Part shown: piece after piece, positions 42,323-50,006 of the stretch
How positions within the stretch are numbered: position 1 is the stretch's first letter
How the letters are laid out: the number at the start of each line of letters is the position of its first letter
Assembly (NCBI GenBank): GCA_963848495.1
Contig: CAWKDV010000003.1
Location: 124,001 to 188,000 of the forward strand
Direction of reading: 5' to 3'
DNA length: 64,000 nt
From: JAICJR01 sp963848495
GTDB taxonomy: Bacteria > Actinomycetota > Thermoleophilia > Solirubrobacterales > Thermoleophilaceae
Made by a program: the position numbers and the translations under genes
The notes under the pieces: model-generated
The model's database searches: none
What the model saw: only the letters and a program-made list of their open reading frames with translations
What the model was told of the DNA's origin: nothing

Positions 42323-42973
42323 GTGGACCTGGGCCCCGTCGAGATCCGAGTGCTCGGCTGCCTCCTGGAGAAGCAGCGCACGACGCCGGACGCCTACCCG
42401 CTGACGCTCAACGGGCTGCGGCTGGCCTGCAACCAGAGCACGAATCGCGACCCGGTGGTGGACTACGACGAGCCGGAGATCCGCCACGCCCTGGAGCGGC
42501 TGGCGCGCCGGCGCCTGGTGCGGCTGGCGAGCGGGCACACCACCCGCGCCACCAAGTACCGCCACCTGCTCGACGACACGCTGTCACTGGACGACGCCGG
42601 CCTCGCCCTCCTCGCCGTCCTGATGCTGCGCGGCCCGCAGACGCCCGGCGAGCTGAAGCAGCGCACCGAGCGGTTGCACCCCTTCGCCGACCTGGCCGCG
42701 ATCGAGAGCGGCCTCGACGCGCTGGCCGAGCGCGGTTTCGCCCAGCGGATCGGCCGCCGCCCGGGCCAGAAGGAGGACCGCTACCGGCATCTGCTGGGAG
42801 CGGACGAGGACGGCGACGAGCCGGCGGCCGAAGGCGCTCCCCAAGCCGCTCCCGAAGCGGCCCCGCGGCCCTCGCTGCCGGACCCGCTCGAGCAGCGCGT
42901 GGAGGCGCTCGAGCGCCAGCTGGGCGAGTTGCGCACCGAGCTCTCCGAGCTGCGCGAGCAGCTGGGCGGCTGA
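42323..42973 (+). CDS. YceH/DUF480 family protein
   Basis: A 216-residue protein. The opening VEIRVLGCLLEKQRTTPDAYPLTLNGLRLACNQ with TNRDPVVDYDE is the hallmark of the YceH (DUF480) family. The fold is two winged-helix domains, the second beginning GLALLAVLMLRGPQTPGELKQRT. A C-terminal coiled coil (LEQRVEALERQLGELRTEL) suggests oligomerisation. The biochemical role of the family is not known. GTG start, divergent from the DUF3089 gene. Confidence 0.88.
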   Translation: MDLGPVEIRVLGCLLEKQRTTPDAYPLTLNGLRLACNQSTNRDPVVDYDEPEIRHALERLARRRLVRLASGHTTRATKYRHLLDDTLSLDDAGLALLAVLMLRGPQTPGELKQRTERLHPFADLAAIESGLDALAERGFAQRIGRRPGQKEDRYRHLLGADEDGDEPAAEGAPQAAPEAAPRPSLPDPLEQRVEALERQLGELRTELSELREQLGG

Positions 42974-43092
42974 CCGCACGCCAAGACTGCAGATAACCCC
43001 AGGGCAGGTTCGCCGGGGTGCTCCATTGGCGCACGAGCGCCCGAGACCGATGCTGCATCCAGATGGATTTCAACCCGAATGGAGGCACGCAA

Positions 43093-45369
43093 ATGAGGCC
43101 GAATCTCGCGGAGCGCGCCGGCAGGTGGAGCGCCGCACACTGGAAGACCGCAACGTTCGGGTGGCTTGCGTTCGTGGCGATCGCGTTCGTTCTCGGGAAC
43201 GCGCTCGGCGTGGTGAAGCTCACCGATACCGAGCAGGCCACCGGTGAGACCGCCCGCGCCGAGCGGATGCTCAACGGGGCGGGCTTCGCCGACCATGCCG
43301 GCGAGACCGTGCTGGTCCAGAGCCACAGCAAGACCGTCTCGGACCCAGCCTTCAAACAAACCGTCAATCGCGTCGTGTCGAAGCTCGAGACGCTGCCGAC
43401 GGTGAGAGACGTCCGCTCGCCGCTCGCGCAGGGCCGCGAGGGTCAGCTTTCCGCTGACCGCCACTCGGCCCTCGTGCAATTCTCGATCAGCGGCTCCTCA
43501 GACACCGCCGACACGCGCGTCGAGCCGGTGCTGAACGAGGTCGCAAAGCTGCAGCAGGCCTCGCCCGGCTTTGTCGTGAGCGAGTTCGGCGACGCGAGCG
43601 CCAACCACGAGCTTGGCAAGGCGATCGACAAGGACCTCTCGCATGCCGAACAGCTGTCCGTGCCGGTCACCTTCCTCGTGCTGCTGTTCGCCTTCGGCGC
43701 CTTCGTGGCGGCCGGCATCCCGGTGCTGCTCGCCTTCTCGGGCGTGCTGGGCTCGTTCGGCCTCGCCGCGGCGATGAGCCACCTCTTCCACGCCTCGGAC
43801 GCCACCAACTCGGTGATGCTGCTGATGGGCATGGCGGTGGGAGTGGACTACTCGCTCTTCTACCTGAAGCGCGAGCGCGAGGAGCGCCGCAACCGCGAGG
43901 CGCAGGACGCCCTCGCCCGGGCGGCGGCCACCTCGGGCCGGGCCGTCCTGATCTCCGGCGGCACGGTGATGATCGCCATGGGCGGCATGCTGTTCGCCGG
44001 CAGCAAGGTGTTCAGCTCGCTCGGCATCGGCGCCCTGCTGGTTGTGCTCACCACGATGGTGGGCTCGCTCACGGTGCTGCCGGCGCTCCTCGGCAAACTG
44101 GGCGACCGCGTGGAGCGCGGCGTCCTCGCCGTCCTCGCGGCGCTGGTGCTGCGGCCGCTGCGCCGCTTCGGCCAGCCGCGGCCGCTCGTCTGGCTGCGCG
44201 ACCGCCGGACGCTGCTCCGCCGCATGAAGGGCGACCGCGAGACCTCGCGGCTCTGGTCCGCGATACTGCGTCCGGCGCTGCGCTTCCCCGCCGTCGCGGC
44301 GGTGGTGGCGGCGGCCGGCCTGATCGTGTTGGCCACGCCGGTGTTCGGCATGCATCTCAAGCAGCTCAGCTTCAACGACCTGCCGCAGAACATGCAGATC
44401 GTGAAGAGCTACGAGAAGGTGCAGTCCGCCTTCCCCGGCGCGCAGATCCCGGCCGTGGTCGTGGTGAGGGCGAACGACGTGCGGGCGCCCGAGGTGCAAC
44501 AGGCGATCGCCGGCATGCAGCGCGACGCGCTCGCCTCGCACCAGATGTTCGGCCCCGTCGACACCAAGGTGAACTCGGCCCACACGGTCGAGCGCGTTGA
44601 GATTCCGCTCGCGGGCGACGGCGAGGGCAAGACCTCGGTCGCCGCGCTGAAGACGCTGCGTGAGCGGGTCATCCCGGCCACGATCGGCACGGTGCCGGGC
44701 GTGGACTACGCGGTCACCGGCCAGACGGCGGGCGACCACGACTGGACCCAGACCACCAAGCACCACGCGCCGATCGTGTTCGCGTTCGTGCTCGGCCTGG
44801 CGTTCCTGCTGCTTCTGCTGACCTTCAGGTCGGTTGTGATCCCGCTCACGGCGATCGCGCTCAACCTGCTGTCCGTGGGAGCGGCCTACGGCGTGCTCGT
44901 GTGGATCTTCCAGGAGGGCCACCTCCAGGGCCTGCTGGGCTTCCACTCGAGCGGCGGCATCGTCACCTGGCTACCGCTGTTCCTGTTCGTGGTCCTGTTC
45001 GGCCTCTCGATGGACTACCACGTGTTCATCGTGAGCCGGATCAAGGAGCTCGTGGACCGCGGCGTGCCCACCGACGAGGCCGTCTCACGCGGCGTCGCCA
45101 CCACCGCCAGCACGGTCACGTCGGCGGCGGCGGTGATGGTGGCGGTGTTCGCCATCTTCGCCACGCTCACCAGCCTGGACCTGAAGCAGATGGGCGTCGG
45201 GCTCGCCGTGGCGGTGCTGATCGACGCGACCGTGATCCGCAGCGTCCTCCTGCCGGCGACGATGAAGCTGCTCGGCAAGTGGAACTGGTACCTGCCCCGC
45301 TGGCTCGACTGGCTGCCGAAGGTGCGCGGCGAGCGGGCCCCCGGACGGGCGATCCCGGAGCTCGGGTGA
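43093..45369 (+). CDS. MMPL/RND-family transporter
   Basis: A 758-residue proton-driven exporter with two six-helix halves and two extracytoplasmic loops. The charge-relay segments of MmpL proteins are present: GMAVGVDYSLFYLKREREE in the first half and GLSMDYHVFIVSRIKE in the second, each with the conserved Asp-Tyr. GGAGG lies 7 bases before the chosen ATG. It ends in GTGA overlapping the histidine kinase start. Such transporters export lipids or hydrophobic drugs. MMPL with a two-component system resembles the ydfHIJ arrangement of Bacillus subtilis. Confidence 0.9.
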   Translation: MRPNLAERAGRWSAAHWKTATFGWLAFVAIAFVLGNALGVVKLTDTEQATGETARAERMLNGAGFADHAGETVLVQSHSKTVSDPAFKQTVNRVVSKLETLPTVRDVRSPLAQGREGQLSADRHSALVQFSISGSSDTADTRVEPVLNEVAKLQQASPGFVVSEFGDASANHELGKAIDKDLSHAEQLSVPVTFLVLLFAFGAFVAAGIPVLLAFSGVLGSFGLAAAMSHLFHASDATNSVMLLMGMAVGVDYSLFYLKREREERRNREAQDALARAAATSGRAVLISGGTVMIAMGGMLFAGSKVFSSLGIGALLVVLTTMVGSLTVLPALLGKLGDRVERGVLAVLAALVLRPLRRFGQPRPLVWLRDRRTLLRRMKGDRETSRLWSAILRPALRFPAVAAVVAAAGLIVLATPVFGMHLKQLSFNDLPQNMQIVKSYEKVQSAFPGAQIPAVVVVRANDVRAPEVQQAIAGMQRDALASHQMFGPVDTKVNSAHTVERVEIPLAGDGEGKTSVAALKTLRERVIPATIGTVPGVDYAVTGQTAGDHDWTQTTKHHAPIVFAFVLGLAFLLLLLTFRSVVIPLTAIALNLLSVGAAYGVLVWIFQEGHLQGLLGFHSSGGIVTWLPLFLFVVLFGLSMDYHVFIVSRIKELVDRGVPTDEAVSRGVATTASTVTSAAAVMVAVFAIFATLTSLDLKQMGVGLAVAVLIDATVIRSVLLPATMKLLGKWNWYLPRWLDWLPKVRGERAPGRAIPELG

Positions 45370-47015
45370 GCATGGTGGGAGCGATCCTGCGGCCACTCGG
45401 GCAGGCGCGGACCTACAGGGCGCTGGCGTTCTTCGCCAGCGCCCTGGCCCTGGCCGGCCTCTGGCTCGCCTTCCTGATCACGGGCTGGACGCTCGTCGCG
45501 GTCGTGTCGATCACGCCGCTGATCGTGCCGGCGATGATCGCTCTCGGCTACGCCACTCGCGGCGTGGCATGGGCCGAGGCGGGCCTCGCTCGTCACCTGC
45601 TCGGCGCCGACATCACGCCGCCCCGGCCGAAGATGGGCGGGCGCGGCTTCTGGGCGCGAGGCTGGGCGGTGGCCACCGACCTCGCCTTCTGGCGGGCGCA
45701 GGCGTACCTCGTGCTGCGCACGACCCTGGGCTTCGGCCTCGCCATCGCGTTCGTCACGGTGCTGGCCGTGGGCTTCGGGCTGGTGTTCGCGCCCGCCTGG
45801 TACTGGGCGGCCAAGGATGGGATCGACGTCGGCATCTGGCACATCCACACGCTGCCCGGTGCGCTGGCACTCATCCCGGTCGGCGTCGCCGTCCTGATCG
45901 CCGCCGCCCACCTCGTCGCCCCGGTCGCTGGCCTCTGGCGTACGCTCTCCTCCACTCTGCTCGGCGAGTTCGAAGTACGCGCACCGACCCTCGATTACGC
46001 CCGCGCGACGCGCAGGCGCGCGGTGATCATCCATGCGCTGGTCGTGGGCGGGCTGAACCTCGTCCTGATCCTGATCTGGGCGCTGACCTCTCGCGGCAAC
46101 TTCTGGCCCGTCTGGACGATCCTCGCGCTCGGCCTGCCGCTCGGCATCCACGCCTGGATCACCTGGGTGCTGGCCCGGCCGGAGGTCTGGCGCCGGCGGC
46201 ACCTCAATGAGGCCTTCGGCATCCACACCGGCGTGTGGGTGTGCCTCAACGTCTTCAACATCGGCGTCTGGGCCGCCAGCTCGCGCGGCTACTTCTGGCC
46301 CGTCTGGACGATGCTGGCCGCCGCGATTGCCCTCGGCGCACACGCCGCCGCGCTGCTCCTGTCCAAGCGCGACAACGAGGCGCTCACCGAGCGCATCTCC
46401 ACCCTCGAGACCTCCCGCGCGGGCGCGGTGGACGTGCAGGAAGCCGAGCTGCGGCGCATCGAGCGCGACCTGCACGACGGCGCGCAGGCGCGGCTCGTCG
46501 CGCTCGGCATGAGCCTGGGCATGGCCGAGCAGAAGCTGGCCGCCGACCCCGACGCCGCTCGAGCGCTCCTCGAGGAGGCGCGCACAGGCGCGGGCGAGGC
46601 GCTGCGCGAGCTGCGCGACCTGGCCCGCGGGATCCACCCGCCGGTGCTCGCGGATCGCGGCCTCGCCGCGGCGATCCAGGCGCTCGCCGCCGCCAGCCCG
46701 ATAACCGTGTCGGTGGCGGTGGACACCCCCGAGCGGCCCAAGCCGCCTGTCGAGAGCGCCGCCTACTTCGTCGTGGCCGAGTCGCTCGCCAACGCCGGCA
46801 AGTACGCCCGTGCCACGCACGTCGACGTGCGCGTGACGCGCGTCGGCGACGTGCTGTCGGTCACGGTCACGGACAACGGCGTGGGCGGCGCCGACCCCGC
46901 CGGCGGCGGCCTGAGCGGGCTCGGCCGGCGCGTCGAGGCGCTGGACGGGACGCTCAGGGTCGCCAGCCCGCCGGGCGGGCCGACCACGATCCGCGCCGAG
47001 CTCCCATGCGGGTAG
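45366..47015 (+). CDS. Multi-pass sensor histidine kinase with two 2TM units
   Basis: About 549 residues. Four N-terminal helices resemble a 'putative sensor' domain. Two tandem repeats of a two-helix unit follow, each with RGNFWPVWTI or RGYFWPVWTM between helices (2TM domain). The kinase core has the phospho-His in IERDLHDGAQARLVALG, the N-box region VVAESLANAGKYA and G-boxes DNGVGGAD and GGGLSGLGRRVEALDG. The GTG overlaps the MMPL stop and the response regulator overlaps its end by 10 bases, so the three work as one unit: membrane sensing, phosphorelay and control of the exporter. Confidence 0.88.
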   Translation: MSMVGAILRPLGQARTYRALAFFASALALAGLWLAFLITGWTLVAVVSITPLIVPAMIALGYATRGVAWAEAGLARHLLGADITPPRPKMGGRGFWARGWAVATDLAFWRAQAYLVLRTTLGFGLAIAFVTVLAVGFGLVFAPAWYWAAKDGIDVGIWHIHTLPGALALIPVGVAVLIAAAHLVAPVAGLWRTLSSTLLGEFEVRAPTLDYARATRRRAVIIHALVVGGLNLVLILIWALTSRGNFWPVWTILALGLPLGIHAWITWVLARPEVWRRRHLNEAFGIHTGVWVCLNVFNIGVWAASSRGYFWPVWTMLAAAIALGAHAAALLLSKRDNEALTERISTLETSRAGAVDVQEAELRRIERDLHDGAQARLVALGMSLGMAEQKLAADPDAARALLEEARTGAGEALRELRDLARGIHPPVLADRGLAAAIQALAAASPITVSVAVDTPERPKPPVESAAYFVVAESLANAGKYARATHVDVRVTRVGDVLSVTVTDNGVGGADPAGGGLSGLGRRVEALDGTLRVASPPGGPTTIRAELPCG

Positions 47016-47665
47016 TGATCGCCGAAGACCTGGCGCTCTTGCGCGACGGCCTCGAGCGACTGCTGCGCGACAACGGCTTCGACGTGGTTGCCGCGGTGGC
47101 CGACGCCCCCTCTCTGATCGAGGCGGTGGCCCACCACAAGCCCGACATCGCGGTGGTGGACATCCGCCTGCCGCCCGACTTCCGCGACGAGGGCCTGCGC
47201 GCCGCCCTCGAGCTGCGCCACAACCACCCGGACACGGCCGTGCTGATGGTGTCCCAGTACGTCGAGCAGACCTACGCGGCGGAGCTGCTGGCCGAGGGCC
47301 GCGGCGGCGTGGGCTACCTGCTGAAGGACCGCATCATGGACGTGCGCGACTTCGTCGACGCCGTGCAGCGAGTGGCTCGCGGCGGCACCGCGCTCGACCC
47401 CGACGTCGTGGCCCAGCTCGTGTCCCGCAGCGGCGACGACGGCCCGCTCTCCGAGCTCACCCCGCGCGAGCGCGAGGTGCTCGGCCTGATGGCCGAGGGC
47501 CGCTCGAACGCCGGCATCGCCGAAGCGCTGGTGCTCACGGTCGGCGCCGTGGAGAAGCACATCGCCAGCATCTTCGGAAAGCTGCGCCTGCACCAGTCGG
47601 ACAGCGACCACCGGCGGGTGCTGGCGGTGCTGGCGTATCTGCAGGGGACAGTTCCTAGTTCTTAG
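47006..47665 (+). CDS. NarL/LuxR-type response regulator
   Basis: A 219-residue regulator. The receiver domain has acidic IAEDLALLRDG, the phospho-Asp in AVVDIRLPP (about residue 52) and Lys in YLLKDR. The LuxR helix-turn-helix reads LTPREREVLGLMAEGRSNAGIAEAL. It partners the preceding histidine kinase. The last codons and the TAG stop lie inside a heptamer repeat array, so the terminal VPSS residues were probably added or replaced when the repeats arrived. Confidence 0.92.
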   Translation: MRVVIAEDLALLRDGLERLLRDNGFDVVAAVADAPSLIEAVAHHKPDIAVVDIRLPPDFRDEGLRAALELRHNHPDTAVLMVSQYVEQTYAAELLAEGRGGVGYLLKDRIMDVRDFVDAVQRVARGGTALDPDVVAQLVSRSGDDGPLSELTPREREVLGLMAEGRSNAGIAEALVLTVGAVEKHIASIFGKLRLHQSDSDHRRVLAVLAYLQGTVPSS

Positions 47666-47735
47666 TGCCTAGTGCCTAGAGAGGTGGGCTGCGTCGTTCT
47701 CTAGGCACTGGTCACTAGCCACTAGGCACTAGGAC
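47654..47735. repeat. Heptamer tandem-repeat inverted array (CCTAGTG / CTAGGCA)
   Basis: The left arm has four seven-base units of the type CCTAGTG (47654-47681). A 19-base spacer follows, then a right arm of five units of the type CTAGGCA (47701-47735). Read on either strand the unit is TGCCTAG. The arms pair into a hairpin whose inner part, AGTGCCTAGAGA with TCTCTAGGCACT, is perfect over 12 bp. The stop of the response regulator is one of the TAGs, and the stop of the opposing gene (47736-47738) is in heptamer phase with the right arm. TAG triplets occur in all three frames on both strands. Confidence 0.85.
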
Positions 47736-48023
47736 CTACTCCACCAGCCGCTTGAGCATCTCGCGCAGCCGCGGGGTCTCCTTCAGCGCGGCTCGCAGGC
47801 CCTCGAACGAGTCCTCGCCGTCGATCATCATCGGGCTGCGCTGGAAGCGCCCGTCCAGGTTGTAGTAACAGAAGCGGATGCCGTGCCAGCCGGGATGGCC
47901 CTCGAACTCGAGCAGCTGGATCGCAGGCTCCGTGTGCTTGCCGGTGTAGGCCGCCTCCTCGACGATCTGGCCGCCTCCCCAGTGGAAGTTGAACTCGCGC
48001 GGGACCTCTCGCTGGCCGGGCAT
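47736..48023 (-). CDS. Conserved-looking small protein, unknown
   Basis: Not recognised. 95 residues, soluble, rich in aromatic residues (FNFHWGGGQIVEEAAYTG, WHGIRFCYYNLDGRF), with a charged helical C-terminus. AAAGGAG lies 5 bases before the ATG. The pattern suggests a compact beta-rich fold; no cofactor motif is visible. It is the last of a minus-strand group with another unknown gene and a MarR regulator. Its stop abuts the heptamer array. Confidence 0.7.
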   Translation of the reverse strand: MPGQREVPREFNFHWGGGQIVEEAAYTGKHTEPAIQLLEFEGHPGWHGIRFCYYNLDGRFQRSPMMIDGEDSFEGLRAALKETPRLREMLKRLVE

Positions 48024-48052
48024 GTGACTCCTTTCGACGTGCTGCCGCGACG

Positions 48053-48433
48053 TTACGGCAGCGGCACCAGGTCCGGCTCCACGAAGGCCGCGCGCGCCTC
48101 GTCGCTGAAGAGCAGCTCGCGGCTGTAGTGGGCGCTCAGGAGGTCGCGCCGCAGGAGCTGGGGATGTCGCTCCAGGAAGTCGGCGAACTCCGCGCTTCCG
48201 CTCTCCATGGTCAGGTGGCCCACCACGCGTGCCCAGCCCACCGTGAGCGTCTCGTGGTACTTGCCGGGGGCGCCCAGCTTGGCCGCCAGCGCGCGGATGC
48301 GGCGGGCGCCCTCGACGGCGCCCTCCACCCCGCTCCGGCGGGCGTAGGCGAACGCCATCCGCACGTGGTCCTCGTGGCTGAACCCCTCGAGCGTCCCGGC
48401 CTCGAAGCGGGCCAGGAAGTCGTCGTCGGTCAT
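48053..48433 (-). CDS. Uncharacterised His-containing protein
   Basis: A 126-residue helical protein I cannot name. Conserved-looking elements are FSHEDHVRMAFAYARR near the N-terminus, KYHETLTVGWARVVG in the middle and YSRELLFSDEARAAFVEPDLVPLP at the end. The paired His residues could bind metal. The ATG overlaps the marR stop by ATGA, so it is translationally coupled to the regulator and is likely part of the response that regulator controls. Confidence 0.75.
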   Translation of the reverse strand: MTDDDFLARFEAGTLEGFSHEDHVRMAFAYARRSGVEGAVEGARRIRALAAKLGAPGKYHETLTVGWARVVGHLTMESGSAEFADFLERHPQLLRRDLLSAHYSRELLFSDEARAAFVEPDLVPLP

Positions 48434-48846
48434 CGCTCCGCCGCCTCGTCGAGCGCCGCGAGTACGTCGTGGAAGCCCTTCGCCGAGCGCGCGGACACGC
48501 CGGCGAGCGCCGCCTCCTCGAGCGCCCGGAAGGCCTCCCTGACCCGCGCGGCGGCCACCCGGCCGTCGCCGGTGAGGGAGACCCTGAAGGAACGCCTGTC
48601 GTGCGGGTTGAGCTGCCGCTCCACCAGGCCGCGGCGTTCGAGCCGGTCGAGCACGCCGGTCAATGTCGAGGCTCGCTGGCCGGTGGCGCGCTGGAGCTGA
48701 GCCACGGTGGCGTCCTCGTCGAGCTGAGCGAGAGCGTTCACCTCGCCGTGGCTCAGGCCGAGGTCAGCCAGATCGCGCCCGAGCTTCTCCAGAACGCGGT
48801 GGACCGTCGCCTCGAGCGCCGAGATCAGGTTCGCCGTCACGACCAT
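48430..48846 (-). CDS. MarR-family transcriptional regulator
   Basis: A 138-residue winged-helix protein. GLSHGEVNALAQLDEDATVAQLQRATGQRASTLTGVLDRLERRGLVER is the DNA-binding core and NPHDRRSFRVSLT the wing with the conserved D-x-R. A perfect palindrome 5 bases before the ATG is the likely operator, implying autoregulation. The 5' end overlaps the AI-2E-type transporter gene by 83 bases in another frame, so its promoter lies within that gene. Confidence 0.88.
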   Translation of the reverse strand: MVVTANLISALEATVHRVLEKLGRDLADLGLSHGEVNALAQLDEDATVAQLQRATGQRASTLTGVLDRLERRGLVERQLNPHDRRSFRVSLTGDGRVAAARVREAFRALEEAALAGVSARSAKGFHDVLAALDEAAER

Positions 48847-49954
48847 ACGGTATCGAATATTTCGATTTCGTAGTAGTGGTCTCGGCGGACGGATTTGCTT
48901 CCAGCTGCCAGGCGTAGGTCTCCTCCATCGGCCGCACCCACAGCTCCTCCACCGTCAGCTTGACCGTGACGATGATCGGGACTGCCACGAGCAGCCCGGC
49001 GAAGCCGAACAGGCGGTCCACGGCCAGCACGCCCACCGCCACCAGAGCCGGCGGAAGCCTCACCGCGCGCGACATGACGAGCGGCGAGAGCAGGTCGCCC
49101 TCGACGAAGTGGGCTACGAGATACAACCCGGCGACGAGGAGCGCCTTGCCAGGCGAGACGGTGACCGCATACGCGATCGCCGGCACGGCGCTGACCAGCG
49201 CGCCGAAGTAGGGAACCACCGTGGCGAGCGCGGTCAGCGTGGCGAACACGACCGCGTAGTTGAGACCGATCAGCTCGAGCCCGGCAAAGGTGAGGACCCA
49301 GAGCGCCGCCATCGCCACGACCAGCCCGCGCAGCCAGCCGACGTACGCCGCGGCCAGCCGCTCGAAGAGGCGCACGAGATCGGAGCGCTTCGGCGGCGGG
49401 GCCAGACGCAGCAGCCCGCCGACCAGCGGCTCCGGGCGGATGGCGGTGAACACGGCAGTGAGGAGCACGGCGACCGCGGTGGTCACGATCCCGGCCACCG
49501 TGGCGCCAACCTGCGTGGCCGGGCCGAGCAGCTTCTGAGGATGGCGGGTGTATCCGTTGACCCACTTCTGGAGGCTCGCGCCGAAGCTGGTGTGCGAGTT
49601 CGGGTTCAGCTTGTGCTGGAGCGACTGCACGGTTGCGGGCAGCCCCCTCACCAGCTCGCGGCCCTCGTTGATGAAGCTAGGCACGAGCAGGGCGATCACT
49701 CCGCCCAGGACCGCGAGCGCCAGGATCAGCGTCAGCGGAACACCGACGAAGCGCGGCACGCGCACCCGCTCGAGCCAGGTCGCGACGCGCGCCAGCGGGA
49801 TGGCGATGATGACTACCAGCAGCACGAGCAGCAAGAGGCCGATGACCTGGGGGAAGACCAAGACCAGCGCGACGAGAACGAAGACCAGGAACACGGTTCG
49901 CACCACCAGCGCCGGCACCCAGGCGCGCGGCCGGTCCTCGCTCGCGTGATACAC
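48764..49954 (-). CDS. AI-2E/PerM-family membrane transporter
   Basis: A 396-residue integral membrane protein with about eight helices. The N-terminal helix pair and the conserved YFGALVSAVPAIAYAV and GLYLVAHFVEGDLLSPLVMSR segments are those of the AI-2E transporter (PerM) family, whose members move small molecules or ions, often not AI-2. The last 45 or so residues (from about EANPSAETTTTK) are hydrophilic, unlike the family, and are encoded across the marR operator and 5' end. This tail is probably a by-product of the overlap. GTG start. Confidence 0.85.
   Translation of the reverse strand: MYHASEDRPRAWVPALVVRTVFLVFVLVALVLVFPQVIGLLLLVLLVVIIAIPLARVATWLERVRVPRFVGVPLTLILALAVLGGVIALLVPSFINEGRELVRGLPATVQSLQHKLNPNSHTSFGASLQKWVNGYTRHPQKLLGPATQVGATVAGIVTTAVAVLLTAVFTAIRPEPLVGGLLRLAPPPKRSDLVRLFERLAAAYVGWLRGLVVAMAALWVLTFAGLELIGLNYAVVFATLTALATVVPYFGALVSAVPAIAYAVTVSPGKALLVAGLYLVAHFVEGDLLSPLVMSRAVRLPPALVAVGVLAVDRLFGFAGLLVAVPIIVTVKLTVEELWVRPMEETYAWQLEANPSAETTTTKSKYSIPYGRDGEPDLGARGDGPPRSGEARARSG
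48852..48866. promoter_or_regulatory. MarR operator palindrome ATCGAA-TAT-TTCGAT
   Basis: A perfect 15-bp inverted repeat, AT-rich against the background, 5 bases upstream of the marR ATG and inside the 3' end of the AI-2E gene. Size and position fit a MarR dimer site controlling marR and the two genes after it. Confidence 0.7.
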
Positions 49955-50006
49955 GCCGCTGTCCTACCCGGCGCCAACCGTTCGATGCCGCGCGTTTTGC
50001 GCCAGG

